DNA of 64,000 bases. Source: Hippasteria phrygiana. Its lineage: Eukaryota > Echinodermata > Asteroidea > Valvatida > Goniasteridae. Where the stretch lies: assembly GCA_037893225.1 (NCBI GenBank), contig JAZGUH010000185.1:3049501-3113500 (forward strand), written 5' to 3'. Position 1 is the stretch's first letter; each line of letters starts with the position of its first letter. The position numbers were made by a program, and so were the translations under genes. This document shows, piece after piece, positions 1 to 11,145 of the stretch. The notes beneath the pieces were generated by a model. That model made no database searches. It was not told where the DNA came from and saw only the letters and a program-made list of their open reading frames with translations.

Positions 1-91
1 AATTACATTAGCATTGAAAACTGGCTTGGTTTATCACTTTGGAGAATAATGCCCTGACTTAATCTGTCTTCATTACCGTTTATCTTTCCAG

Positions 92-158
92 TTGCTGGTT
101 GTCTTTAAACAACGTTTTTTTCCTGGCATTTGTGGCACCTGTCATCATTATTATTATT
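92..158 (+). CDS. Gene 1 exon: TM5
   Basis: The 67-nt exon follows a pyrimidine-rich ttccag acceptor and ends at gtaagt, phase 2 to 0. It encodes CWLSLNNVFFLAFVAPV and a run of isoleucines. It equals gene 2 exon 31720-31786 in length and phase and shares its CWLS and AFxAPV residues. Confidence 0.85.
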
Positions 159-3100
159 GTAAGTTGAGGAGTTTTGAATGGATCTCAGATTCAACTCAAT
201 CGTTTAAAAGTCCTTCAGAAAGGCCAAATATTAACTTACAGTTACACCATACTACCTTTCTGACACTGTCTTTCCATGCAATGTCATTACCGTAAACGAG
301 CGAAAACCGACTTCTTTTAATTTTCCATAATTTGTTTGAAAAGCTTCAGCCACGATCAGAACTATATTCGATTTCTCTTCCTACACTCGAAGGTAAACAC
401 AGCAGTTCTTGTTCGTCTCATCTACATATTTATGTCGCTGCAGACCAACAAAAAGAAATCTGATGCCCAGAAAATGAAGTGAGTAGTTTCCGGAAAAAAT
501 ATAGTTTGTGTCTACGATTTCAGGAAACAAATATGACTTGGAGTAGCTGGTTCAAAAAATAAATGTGTAAGGGAGCATTTCATATTGTCCAAGTGTGGTA
601 TTGATTGCGGTACCCCCGTTTTTTCTTTGCGGTGCCGCATTCCGTATACCTCAAACCTTGCTGATGAAGGGGAAGCCAGGCGACTTACAGAACGAGTTCA
701 TTATATCAGACAGCTGGGCGTTAATGCTGGTACCGAAAAAAAACCCAAGTTGGTACCGCTAATGATACCAGTTTCAGACAATATGTAATGATCCCTAAAG
801 ATATTTGAAGAAAACAAATAAACATTGACAGAGAACCTCAGTGTACTACGTTAACTTGTGCCTCCTCTTTTGCTTTCCTCGTAGAGCGGGCCTTCGTCTT
901 GTGCTGATTCTTGAGCCATTGCTCGGCCTGCCCTGGCTCTGCGGTTTGCTCTTCTTCAACCCAAGCACAACTTTCTTTGCATACGTTTTTGTCATCTTGA
1001 ACTCGCTTCAGGTAGACGTTTATTGCTATAATCCATCGGACACCATCACGTTTAGAAACTCGAATAGAGAAAATGTACAAGTTTAAATCCGAAATGCGTG
1101 AGACGTTCTGACGAAGTTCTTAGCAGAAACTGATCACATTTTAGCTAAAACGCTTTATTTGATAGTCGGCATGAATATTTGAAAAAAACCTCCAGAGGTG
1201 GAAACAACAGTTAAAATTGTTCTTGCTAATTTTGAACAATCCTCAAATTTCAAACAAGTGTCTAATTTCCATGATAATCTATATAAATATTTTAAAACAG
1301 TAATTAAAGTGATACACTTTGATACAGATATCACAATCATTGTTAAAGACTATTGTAGTAGCTTGTTACCGGGATTTCAGTTATTACAATACTCTTTAAT
1401 CGTTTGAAGATAAATAGAGAAACTATAGTAATGTTACATGGACAAAGCCATGCATATTCACCACCATGCATATTATATTCATTTCTTAAATAGGGCCTGT
1501 TCTTGTTCGTGTCACAGTGTCTTTTTGACGAAGAGGTAAGGCAACTTTAAAAGTATTAATACTTTTAAATCATTTTCAATCCCTTGTGTATTGTTTGACG
1601 AATTGTTAATACTTTAGGTTGTATACGACGTTTGTTTTTGCTGTAATGTAAAAAATTAATGGATTTGGGGGGTTTGTATTTTATAGCAAATACTGTAACA
1701 CTGACTATACAGATGATGGGAAAACAGAGAAAAATTGCTCTCCTTGTAGTCTAGTTCCCTGACCCTACTTCCGACAAAACTGAGCAAATTTTAGACGTCA
1801 GGGACTTATCGATCAGGTCAGGGAACTAGACTAGCTGACTTGCACCTATTCACGGATGTGTATAACCAATTGGCAAACAAAATGTGGACTAACTAAAGTT
1901 TGTAAAAACAGTATTTGAAAAAGTTTTTCCAACGACGGTCGGCCGATCATTGATAAAACAAATCAACCTTTCTTGAAAATGACAGCACACCAGGTGCCAC
2001 GATTTCTCAGGATGTTTGAGACTATTATTTACTTCCAGTTAAGTAAGGTAATTCAGTAGTTTTGTTTTTTGATGTTTGCAAATGTTGTATATTATTACCT
2101 TTAACCAGAGTTGTAATCAAGTCAATCACAAGTCAATCAAAAGGCAGATCTCAAGTCAATCACAAGTCAGCTCACAAGCTACATGGAATGAACAATAACA
2201 AAGGAATGCTTTTGTTATATAGTGTGTTTGAATAACTTGTTACATGGCTTGAGACCAGAATTGTGAAGTGACTTGGGATGACTTGGGATGACTTGGGATT
2301 GACTTGTGACTGACTTGATTACAACTCTGCCTTTAACCCTCTCGAGACCGGGCTTGTTTGGCTGTCCCAGGACCGGGGGTCACTTTGTTCCCCCCATAAT
2401 TTCTATGCGTTTTTTGCCGATTTACCTCATATATGCATGGCAAAGACGTGTGTTGGCCGGTAAGGTACAACATGGCGTCATTTTGATTGCACTGAATTGA
2501 ACTCAAGAGTGTGTTTTACCCATTTTATACCCATTTATCGTACAACAGGTGCGTCGTAAATTGATGGCGTTGACATCCAAAAGGTCATCGAAGGTCGTCT
2601 GCCTTACGTCATCATCTGGCGCCCGGGAAAAGTCATCCAAAGAAACGTTGGGTAGGTGTGTTTGCGGTGTTGACATTCATGGGATAAAAGGCAACAAAGT
2701 TTGGTCGATATCCGAAAAAGGACGACATCGCGAAAAATATCCGACATCGTCAAAACAGGTCTGAAAATACTCCTTTGTAAGATCTGAAAGAATTTGAAAA
2801 AGGGCTCCCATTCCTTGTTTTGCAAAAGACACGTTTTCTACGTTTGCCTTAATAGATGCAAAACGTAAGCATTTTTTTTCTAAAGCATGAGCAGAATTTT
2901 CTAAACGGCTTAAGAGACTTTACTGCTGCAGTAAGTTCCTGACACCGGTTATAACAAACATCAGTTAAGTATCACTTTAATCTTTCTCATCTGTCGTAGT
3001 TTCTTTCGTACCACGCAAGCAGCAAGGATCTCAGGCTGTATCGCAAAGAGTTAAGTCGAGACGTGAGGAGTCTCTCAACAGCAAACTGGGCGCCAATACC

Positions 3101-6100
3101 CGGCAGATTCACATTCAGGAAAAGCAAGGTAAGGGTCCGGTGTAAAGACAAAATCCGTCAAAGGACGGTTGTGAATTTACACTAACACCGTTAATAGTCT
3201 AAGCTACTTCAATCCCAAGAATCCAATCCAAATAGTTTTTAGTTTATATAGGCATTCATTACTTTTTGACTGATGACGAGCCACTGTTCACAGTCTCAGA
3301 ATATTGACTGGACAACGCCGATAAGCATCATCACCAGGTTCAACTTCCACGCCGATGCCGTGCAGGCGGGAAATCAAGGTTGATGTTACACTTCATGTTC
3401 CTTGGTAATCACCTGCCACAAATCTTCCCGCCCGTCGCTGTATCTTTTTTCTTCAGTTTATTGATGTGGTTCGATTGACGGGGATCCCAAACTTGTAATT
3501 GCATATTCTAATTGTGGTCGAATCAAGGTTTGGTAGGCTGTTTCTTTAACTGTTGGATCACATCTGCTGTCCATTCAACTTCGGCAGTTGAATTTTTAGT
3601 TTCTCTCGTCGTGGGTATTGATTAATTGATGTATTGACTGGTTTCAACCTTCGCCAAATTTTGACTAAAAATATATTCACAAATGCGTTGTGTTTCTTAC
3701 CATGCACCTATAGGCTGAGACAAGGAGCTCACGTTTTTCAGTTCACGCATGTATTTCCTTTCTGCACAGGGTAGTGAATACAATATACCAGAAAAAAATT
3801 ACAAAGAAATATACAAATTGTTGGCACAGACATGGAGAAACAATACCCGAACGACCCCCGAAAAACCTCGCAAAAAGTCTTTATGCACAAAACCATCGGC
3901 CCTGATGGTTTTGTGCACAAATGGAAGAACCAATCAGAGCAAGGGTAACATGGTGACTCGAGCCGGTTAACCAATGGAAACACGGTTGCTTGTAATTAGT
4001 ATGCAGTGGGCGGGACTATCGTCCTTTTTTTTGGAACACGGCATTAATGCGAGGTTTTATTGAGAGGGTTCAGGTAATGCATGTTCAGGAAGCTGAAGCT
4101 ATAGTGAAAATCTGTAAAGATGAATTTTCTGATTTTTGTTTGTGCGCAGATGTATCAGAGAAACCGAAACCGGGGCATTTTCTGGCACCACCTGTCGCAT
4201 CTTTGAGAGACGAGGAATTTAGTAGCAGATTCCACAGTCGCCCAATACAGACTACAGAAACACAGAGTAAGTGTTTCGGAGATGCGTGTATATGGCGTAG
4301 GGCCTATACCGAGGACATGGATCAAAAGAATGACATGAGTGCAAAACGTCCTCAATTGTCACGCTGCCCTCAGTTGGTTATAAACGTGTGCCAAACCAAT
4401 TAGCCTTTTAGAGGTATGGCGGACACAATAGGAGAGGGCGCTATTTGATTTGGGTATACCTTTTGTGAAACCACAGGAAATTTCAAAGGTGAAGATTAGG
4501 CATGATCTATGGATTGTACTATGGATTGTACTTTAACTCAAAACAATATCTGATTCTGACTTTCACTGGAATTTGTGGTTTCACATAATGTTTCACCCAA
4601 ATCAAATAGCGCCCTCCTATTGTGTCCGCCGTACATCTAAAAGGCTAATGAGAGCGGCTGGAAAAAAGTTAAAGTGCACACAAAAGAGGCAGACCGAGGA
4701 CAAAGGGAAGTCCTCGGTATGCACCATCAACACAGTAATGGGAAATTAAGGAAACCTTCCATTGTTGTGCGGCCATACTCGCCTGGATGCAGTGAATTTG
4801 TTGACATTTAAAAAGAGAAGTTTATGGAGAGTGAAAATAGGCGCACACGTAACAAAACAATTTAGAACCCCAGCAACCGCACAGAATACAGTCTTAGTTT
4901 TGCAATCAAGTTTGGTAGGCCCACTAAGTCTGTACACGACTTTGAACCAGGATTCGGTTTCAAAACTCCATTAAGTTGTATCGCATTTATTGATGTGTTT
5001 GTGAATTCTTTGACGTATTTAGCCCTATCTTTTTGTTGTCACATTTTGACAGAAAAGGATGAAAAGTCTCAATTCGTGACTTCAGATTACCCATGTGGCA
5101 GAAATGAAGGCTTTGTTGGGACTAACGACGACAAAGCGTCAACAACTCAAGGTACAAGCCAGTTCGGTATTTCAACTGCGCATGTGCACAATGACATTTT
5201 ATCACGAATGACCCGCGTGACCTAACGCGCGCATGTGAACGCAAAAGGTGGTCCCACAACGCGCACGTGTTCTATAAATTCAACCAGAATGGGCGTTCGC
5301 GTAACATGGCGTGACATTACATCAGCAATTTTATCCCGAATAACCTTTGACCTTTGAGATACCGAACTGGCTTATTTGTAGCAGCGTTTCACAACAGGCG
5401 TACAATTATTGATACGTGAAATACTATTGCAGTACAAAAAGCAACAGCGAGTTTACAAAATAATTATTTGGAAAACAGTCGACGGTGCCCCGCAAAGTGC
5501 TTTGGCCGATCCATACATTACAGTCTTACGTACGTAGAGATGGACCCCCCCCCCCAAAAAAAATAAAACCTCGGATGCGCCTGTTACAAAATCCGTTGAA
5601 CAAGTCTAGAAATCTTAAAAGTGAACAAGAAAACTGGCAGGGGTGGGATTTGAACCTGCGACCTTCGCAATACCATACCGGTGCTATACCAACAAACAAA
5701 CAAACAAACAACAGGTGGAAGTCTAGAAATCGTTAACTGGTCATGTTTTGCTCTAAGTACATTTTGAACATCCTTCATTACAGTAACACCCAGTCAAAGC
5801 GTCTCGCCCTGGCCCGCCTCTCCTGAGCCCGCCTCCCGGGAACCCGTCTCCCGGAAACCCGTCTCCCGGAAACCCGTCTCCCCGGAGCCCGTCTCTTCAG
5901 AATCCGTGTCCCCTGAGGCACGCCCATGCACACAAGAAACTGACATCGAGGCAAACGAAGGTACCGGTACACAACAGAACGAATGATGATACTTAATGAG
6001 ACTTAGGTTTGCATGGTGGACATGAACAAAGTATGAAAGGTTTCCGGTAACACGATAATTATGAAATTTATTTCTTTTGAGTTGTGTGGTTCTGACATTG

Positions 6101-8472
6101 AATACCTGCCATACCTTGAATGATAATACCCTCGTTGTTTCGTATTTCAAGTCATACACTCAATAATCTGATATTGAATGTTCCAAAAAAATTCTTCCAT
6201 GCCACAGCTGTCTTTTCACATGCCCTCGGTTTCTGCTTACTGTTACAGAGATCCAGAGTTCATGAAACAACTAAGCACAGACATTTGCTTAGCATAAGAA
6301 TCTTGCTTAGTATAACAAGGTTACCAGCCAAAACTCCACGTGATTTTCATGCTAAGCGACAAACAGTTGAATACAAATCACAACCAATATGCATCACATG
6401 CAAATTTGGTTGGTTATCCTGTTTGCACCATTCAAGACTTTTTGCGGAAAGCATTGGACATTTGTGCCTGTTCCCTGTTCTTTTTAACCATCCATCTGAG
6501 TTTACTTCCCAGATATAATAATGAATTTGCGAATCGATCAATCATTTCCATTATTCTGGGTACATTTTATGGACAGAAAATGATAACACGTTTGACTTCG
6601 CGGCTTCGGATTACACAGGCTATGGAGAGGAGCATCTCGCTGCGACTAACGGCGACCAAGCCGCCAACATGCAAAGTAAGCCACGAGTGACTCTTGATCA
6701 ATCTAAGGACTTTCATTTCGTAAAGGTGAATGGTTTGGCAAGGTGTATTTTCAAATTAAAGCAATATATTAACTAAACACATCCGAAACCGTGTTTCACT
6801 TCAATTAGTGCCCCCAATACGTGCTCAAAATTAGTGTTAAAAAAAATGGTCTTTGGCCGTAACCAACGAGCACCGCAATAAGCCAGTTCGGTATTTCAAC
6901 TGCGCATGTGCAAAATGACATTTTATCCTGAATAACCCGCAAGACCTAACGCGTGCGTGTGAACGCAAAGGGTGCGTTCGAGCGTGTTACTCGTGTTAAC
7001 ACGAGTATACTCCTGAGCACACGAACGGCAGGAGTATACTCCCGCTCAGACCGAGAGTATACTCCTGCACCTGAGGTGTCGTCACGTGATTGTTTCACTT
7101 AACATTTTAAGATGGCGGAAAGTAAACATTTCGGACTTTCCCAATAAAGTTTTGTTATCGTTTTTCGATTGTTGAACTGACCTTTGGATTATATATTGTC
7201 ATAAATATGATACATAAGGGAAAATGTTAAACTATGTTCAAATTTGTGTGCACATCCAATGGAAGATTGTTCGCGTATAGTTAGCAAACGTTGGCAACGT
7301 TCGCGTGAGTGGAACGCAGCTCTAACCTTGACCGTTCGCGCGACGCGGTTCGAGAGTAATGCGCACGCAACATTTTCCTGCACCCGCGAGTATCAAGAGT
7401 AACACGCTCGAACGCACCCAAAAGGTGGTCGCACAACGCGCACGTGTTAAATTCAATTAGAATGGGCGTTCGCGAAACATGGCGTGAATTACTTCAGCAA
7501 TTTTATCCCGAATAACCTTTGACCTTTGAGATAACGAACTGGCTTATTATTAACCTCGTCCTTATGGCGATCGAGCCGTAGACGCAACCACCAGTCGCTC
7601 TCTCGTCCTGGTATACTTGATTTGTATAGCAAAGATGCACTGCAGACGATGTGATCTGGATAGCATAGTCTGGTACTATACAAGATTTGGTATACTTTCG
7701 TGACGAATATATATGGGGTACCTAACTATCAGCTTAAAATCCACATTGGGATTATGGTACATCCTGAAAATAATCAGCGTTAAATTCGGTGTGTTTTGTG
7801 TTTCTGGGCCCGCTATAACCTTTTGAAGTTGTTAGAGTCTTGATCCCCATTCTGAAAGTTTGTGACCTGTGAGCACTTTAACCTAAATTCAAACAGGGAA
7901 TGAATCTCCTATACACAATAGGGCTTTTCACATATAAAAGTCACAATACCGAATTGCGTTTAGTGAATGTCACGTTGGGACTTTCTATTATTACGTGTCG
8001 CCAGGCCATAAGTATATGGGTTCCATTGTCGTTCACAGACGCCCCTCCCTCGCAAAGCTGAAATACCCGCTTACAATTCTGCTTTGAGAACCCGATGCAT
8101 CGCTGAACGGTATGCAGTTGCCGTGCACTGGTTTGGAAAGAGTTTAATTTGGTCTCGCTGCGGTTGATTTCCGCTTGATGTGCTCGTCAGTTGGAATTAA
8201 ATGAGATCATTTATTGCATGCACCACCACGGTAACTATCAGCCACAAGACGCTTTGGTTTAATTAGCGAGCGTCCTTGAGTATTTTGTCACGTGGACGCC
8301 GAAATTGAGACTAACGTTAATCGGTTTGTCTCATAACGTCTTTCCAGAACCATGGCAGCCGGGGGATGTCACAGAATGCTTCGCCGTATCCAGGGGCAAC
8401 AGCCGCCGTGCTGCGCGAGCTTCGGAAAACGTAAAGACAAAACGAGGTGACGTGAAAATGTGGAAGTATTGA
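92..8472 (+). CDS. Gene 1: adhesion GPCR, 3' part (TM5 to C-terminus), partial
   Basis: This is the 3' part of a class B2 (adhesion) seven-transmembrane receptor; its 5' exons lie left of the window. Exons are 92-158, 393-478, 885-1011, 1494-1535, 2549-2651, 3000-3128, 4150-4266, 5053-5151, 6577-6675 and 8348-8472, all with AG acceptors and GT donors. The phases join without a stop into 330 complete residues and a TGA. The first four exons match genes 2 and 3 in length and sequence (CWLS near TM5, EPLLGLPW in TM6, SQCLFDEE at the end of TM7). The remaining six exons encode a tail of about 223 residues, far longer than in the paralogs. Family function (inference): plasma-membrane receptor coupling to intracellular partners. 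The tail exons rest on phase and splice signals only and have no recognised domain. Confidence 0.82.
393..478 (+). CDS. Gene 1 exon: end of TM5 and third intracellular loop
   Basis: The 86-nt exon (phase 0 to 2) encodes VNTAVLVRLIYIFMSLQ followed by a lysine-rich loop. It is the same length as gene 2 exon 32440-32525 and gene 3 exon 45148-45233, and shares the xVLxRLIxxFxSL pattern. The donor is gtgagt. Confidence 0.85.
885..1011 (+). CDS. Gene 1 exon: TM6 to TM7
   Basis: The 127-nt exon (phase 2 to 0) encodes AGLRLVLILEPLLGLPW, then a hydrophobic TM7 start ending VILNSLQ. The LGLPW of TM6 and the NxLQ near the TM7 exon border are typical of adhesion GPCRs and present in all three genes here. 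The acceptor is tcgtag, the donor gtagac. Confidence 0.9.
1494..1535 (+). CDS. Gene 1 exon: 42-nt TM7 micro-exon
   Basis: The micro-exon encodes GLFLFVSQCLFDEE, the end of TM7. It keeps phase 0 on both sides and exactly the 42-nt length seen in gene 2 (34080-34121) and gene 3 (43277-43318). Acceptor aaatag, donor gtaagg. Confidence 0.88.
1747..1833. repeat. Short inverted-repeat element in gene 1 intron
   Basis: Arms TAGTCTAGTTCCCTGACC (1747-1764) and its exact reverse complement (1816-1833) flank about 50 bases. It is a small foldback or MITE remnant. Confidence 0.6.
2106..2329. mobile_element. hAT-like foldback MITE with subrepeat arms and 8-bp TSD
   Basis: The ends CAGAGTTGTAATCAAGTCA and TGACTTGATTACAACTCTG are inverted, and the arms are built from AAGTCAATC-type subrepeats. 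CCTTTAAC occurs on both sides (2098-2105 and 2330-2337), an 8-bp target duplication as made by hAT transposases. The centre has no open reading frame, so the element is non-autonomous. Related copies are at 46227-46584 and 61664-61918, and an end fragment lies near 9511-9560. Confidence 0.75.
2549..2651 (+). CDS. Gene 1 exon: juxtamembrane cytoplasmic tail
   Basis: The 103-nt exon (phase 0 to 1) begins VRRKLMALTSKRSSKV. Genes 2 and 3 start their tails with VRQHFRAKTSK and VRKAFLKKTSR at the same exon border, which supports this exon. It is basic and serine-rich, and could be phosphorylated by kinases that prefer basic sites (inference). Acceptor caacag, donor gtaggt. Confidence 0.8.
3000..3128 (+). 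CDS. Gene 1 exon: tail, phase 1-1
   Basis: The 129-nt exon (43 codons) has acceptor gtcgtag and donor gtaagg. Entered in phase 1 it stays open: basic, Gln/Ser-rich, ending RQIHIQEKQ. Another frame is also open here, so the choice rests on phase continuity with exons 2549-2651 and 4150-4266. Confidence 0.68.
4150..4266 (+). CDS. Gene 1 exon: tail, phase 1-1
   Basis: The 117-nt exon encodes DVSEKPKPGHFLAPPV and a further 23 residues ending RPIQTTETQ. It is phase 1 on both sides, with acceptor gcgcag and donor gtaagt. No domain is recognised. Only this reading frame agrees with both neighbours. Confidence 0.68.
4400..4648. mobile_element. MITE with ~50-bp inverted ends
   Basis: The left end TTAGCCTTTTAGAGGTATGG is mirrored by the right end ending TACATCTAAAAGGCTAA. 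The inverted similarity continues inward through an ACACAATAGGAG / CTCCTATTGTGT block and an AATAGCGCCCTC block. It is non-coding and lies in a gene 1 tail intron. Confidence 0.75.
5053..5151 (+). CDS. Gene 1 exon: tail repeat copy A
   Basis: The 99-nt exon (33 codons, phase 1-1) contains QFVTSDYPCGRNEGF and ends KASTTQ. Its length and pattern match exon 6577-6675, so the two are a tandem exon duplication. A MITE starts six bases after the exon end, leaving only a few bases of original intron 5' sequence. Confidence 0.75.
5157..5372. mobile_element. AGCCAGTTCGG MITE, intact copy
   Basis: The ends AGCCAGTTCGGTATTTCAA and TTGAGATACCGAACTGGCT are near-perfect inverted repeats. A second copy at 6881-7544 shares the whole body, including a GCGCACGTGTT stretch. 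It begins directly behind the gt of the donor of gene 1 exon 5053-5151. Confidence 0.8.
5621..5700 (-). repeat. tRNA-derived SINE fragment
   Basis: On the minus strand this reads a B-box-like GGTTCAAATCCCACCC preceded by a degraded tRNA body. The flank AAGTGAACAAGAAAACTGGC is shared with the copy near 52960. It lacks a normal anticodon arm, so it is a SINE and not a functional tRNA. Confidence 0.6.
6577..6675 (+). CDS. Gene 1 exon: tail repeat copy B
   Basis: The 99-nt exon (33 codons, phase 1-1) contains DFAASDYTGYGEEHL and ends QAANMQ. It aligns with copy A without gaps through the shared SDY, G, E, TN and D residues. The conserved SDY tyrosine is a possible phosphorylation site (inference). 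Acceptor ggacag, donor gtaagc. Confidence 0.75.
6881..7544. mobile_element. AGCCAGTTCGG MITE interrupted by a second element
   Basis: This is the same family as 5157-5372, ending GATAACGAACTGGCT. The body is split after GTGAACGCAAA by a 450-bp palindromic insertion (6970-7419) and resumes at AAAAGGTGGTCGC. Comparison with the intact copy gives the insertion site almost to the base. Confidence 0.8.
6970..7419. mobile_element. Nested MITE with GGGTGCGTTCGAGCGTGTTAC ends
   Basis: The left end GGGTGCGTTCGAGCGTGTTA is matched by the right end TAACACGCTCGAACGCACCC, giving exact 20-bp inverted termini. An inner ACTCGTGTTAACACGAGT palindrome adds to the foldback. The flanks are A-rich, and the target duplication looks like AAA. 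Confidence 0.78.
8348..8472 (+). CDS. Gene 1 terminal exon with stop
   Basis: Entered in phase 1 after tttccag, the exon reads KPWQPGDVTECFAV, then a basic stretch, and ends KMWKY before TGA at 8470-8472. An alternative acceptor a few bases downstream gives a different frame with an earlier stop. I saw no canonical AATAAA within about 2 kb downstream. Confidence 0.62.
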
Positions 8473-9769
8473 TACTAGGCTCGATCTGTTCAAGGTTCGT
8501 GGGGAAGAGGAGTTGGTTGGTAATTCATATGTGTAAACAGTAGTCAATTTCTGAGTAACTATAGTTTTTGTATTTTTTGACTTTTTTTCTTGAAGAGGAT
8601 ATTAATTGCCGAGAGAAGTCTGCGTTATTTTGTAGTTTTATGTAGATTGCGTATTGTAAAATATAACAGCAAATTCTATCTGCCATAAAATAACAACAAA
8701 AATGACTTTTGAGAGCTATTGTGTATCAAGTCTCCTCCGGCCCGCTGATGCCATTTGTCTGTAAGTCGTCGCAGCGGGCAGCAAACGAATCTGACATCAT
8801 AACACGAACTCATCTTTTGTGTCTGGCACTAGGAGAAGAATTTGTTTGTAAAGCTGCATAATTTATTTAGCGATAGTGAAACGTTCAGTTGTAAACGATG
8901 TTTATTAGGTCTTAATTCGTTGAGTTAGGTCTTAATTCGTTGGCTGTTTACCTGAAGCTTTGTAAATGTTCAAAGTATCTGTTTAAACTTTTAAGATTTG
9001 CTTCTGTCAGAAAATGTAAAAAATGAAAGCATTTTTAAATGTATTCTTAATGTATTTTTCATGTATATTAATTAATGAAGCATGTCAGTATTCGTAAGAA
9101 ATGTTTGTTTATAAAAGAGAGTTTTGAGAGTCATAGTGGAGAAATTGTAAAGGACTTGCAAAGGCTTGCAAGCGAGAATGGACAGCAGGTCTCAGAACAA
9201 TAGAAGAAAATTCGCGATGTCGTTGACGTTACTCAATAGTTTCATTTACTTAAACCAGTTCGAGTCGGATGACGAGTTAACACGCATAAGTTTTGCTGTA
9301 CACGCACTCGATGGAGACCGGTATCTATCTGTCAGCGACCCGCTGGCAGCGAGCGAGGCCGGAAATATCAGGGTGTTCTGCCTGCAGATTACGGCCTGAT
9401 TCTGCCTGAACCGGTCTGGCATCTAGGCCCGGAAAAAATATTCCCGCGGCTGGGTCCGTGAATGTCAAAATAATCCCGACGTGAACTGGTTAATAGGTTT
9501 ATTTAAACCAGAGTTGTACTCAAGTCAATTACAGTCAATTAAAGTCAAATCATAAGGAAGATCACAAGCTACGTGTACAATGTCGCAGGTCATTGGAATA
9601 GCTTCTTACTTTAAGGTAAAGGTTTGCGGTAGCACCATGTGAAACTTTCTGTTTTGTGAGTTTATAATGGTTCTGAAAAGAGCTGGGGAAACTCAACGTT
9701 TCGGACAGTACCCGTCGTCAGGAGACTGAAGAGATGCAGGGAGCTTGTTACTTGACCTGAGACCGGTGT

Positions 9770-9926
9770 CATATGAATATCCTACTCCCATGTATAACCG
9801 ACCCTTTTATCCATGATGCATTGCAACACAATATTCTGTTTTTTTAATGAACACAGTAATTTTTGGCAATAACATAAACCTCATCCCAACCCTAACCTTA
9901 ACCTCAACCCTATACTTCCCACCCTC
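9770..9926 (+). repeat. Interspersed repeat ending in telomere-like CCCTAACC tract
   Basis: The block has CATGATGCATTGCAACACAA, then AACCTCATCCCAACCCTAAC with degenerate CCCTAA-like units. The same order occurs at 26800-26960, so it is a dispersed element and not a telomere. A shorter TAACCCTAG-type tract is at 48785-48905. Confidence 0.6.
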
Positions 9927-10988
9927 GTTGCTTTTGTATTGGGGATACCAATGTAGTTTCGCCAATAATGCATGCCTCGCCAGGCTATGATTGAGATAGA
10001 CAGCAGACCTGTGTGTTTTTATTACGTTTTAATTAACGAGTTTGTGAATTAGACTTTTAAAATGTTAATGCATGTAAAAAATCCTGCATTTATCATAATG
10101 CACCTATATGTTTTCTTTCTCAAAATATGAATCACGATTTTTAAGAAATACAGATTGCCCCCATATTCTGTTGCTACGTGATTTACAAACTACACGGTCA
10201 TTTTTCCCGGGCGTCGTTAGAACGGGAGGGGGGTTTGACACCGCATTGTACTAGTTTTTGTCGGAAAAATCGTGGCTTTTGCTCACAACCCACCGGCAAT
10301 TGCCTTTCTGACCCCCCATTCAATTGACTAGCGACGCCCCTGTTTTTTTCCGCTGTTTCTGAATTTTTCATTGGACACGGTTTGCTCGGAGTTGCTTAGT
10401 GAAATATTAGCGAAATATCAGTTCTGTACCTAACAAGTCCCCCAGCTAAATTTGGTGAAATTTCAACAAGAAAACAGTGGATTGGTTTGTTATTGATTGA
10501 TTCTTTTATTGCAAAAAATGTGGATTATGTTGCAATTTTTAAACCGTGTATTAGGACAGCTTTATTGGTGGTCACTGAAACCGTTATCAGAAGTTTGTTT
10601 TTTGTGTATATTGTTTTACACACGGTCTGCATATTTGGGACCATATTCGCCGACCTATGCACAGACAATAATTATAATATGTTTAATCGATTTTCCACTT
10701 TTTATTAAAGATGTGTTTTAACCTTTTTTAACTGAAAAGCAGCCACTTTGTGCTACATATTCACAAGCTGTACGTTTTAGGTTTTAAATCTTCTACTGGC
10801 CTGTTTGTTTTCCTTTGGTTTTGAATTTTGCTTACTTGTCACACCTATACCAAAGTAATTTAGAGGAATTACCGGTTTTTAAATATCAAATGTCATTTGG
10901 AGGAATTAAAAATGTTCAATAAAGGTTTTCACTGTCAAATGTCAAAACAGCAACATGACAAAAATACATTTAGAAATAATTTTTCAAA

Positions 10989-11145
10989 GTGAGCAATGAA
11001 AACTGGCAGGAGCGGGACTTGAATACGCGACCTCCGGGATCCCGTCGACTGGACTTGCCAGTTATTTCTGTGTGAAACATTCCAGCAAAGCACCGGTACG
11101 GTATTCCGGAGGTCGCAGGTTCAAATCCCGCTCCTGCCAGTTTAA
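10989..11145. repeat. Two head-to-head tRNA-SINE fragments
   Basis: A minus-strand SINE piece (CTGGCAGGAGCGGGACTTGA) is followed after about 40 bases by a plus-strand piece (GGTCGCAGGTTCAAATCCCG). The two form an imperfect inverted repeat. Both carry the B-box region but not a full cloverleaf. Confidence 0.6.

Noticed and set aside
585..788. Open frame in the gene 1 intron between 478 and 885
   Set aside because: No homology to receptor exons and the flanking exons join in phase without it.
1198..1407. Open frame between the TM6-7 exon and the TM7 micro-exon of gene 1
   Set aside because: AT-rich, no splice signals at its edges, and nothing similar at this place in genes 2 and 3.
3023..3128. 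Alternative gene 1 tail exon start at 3020 or 3023
   Set aside because: It would need entry in phase 0, but exon 2549-2651 leaves in phase 1; the acceptor before 3000 fits.
9876..9926. Telomere-like CCCTAA sequence
   Set aside because: Short, irregular and attached to an interspersed repeat that recurs at 26800-26960 with the same flank.
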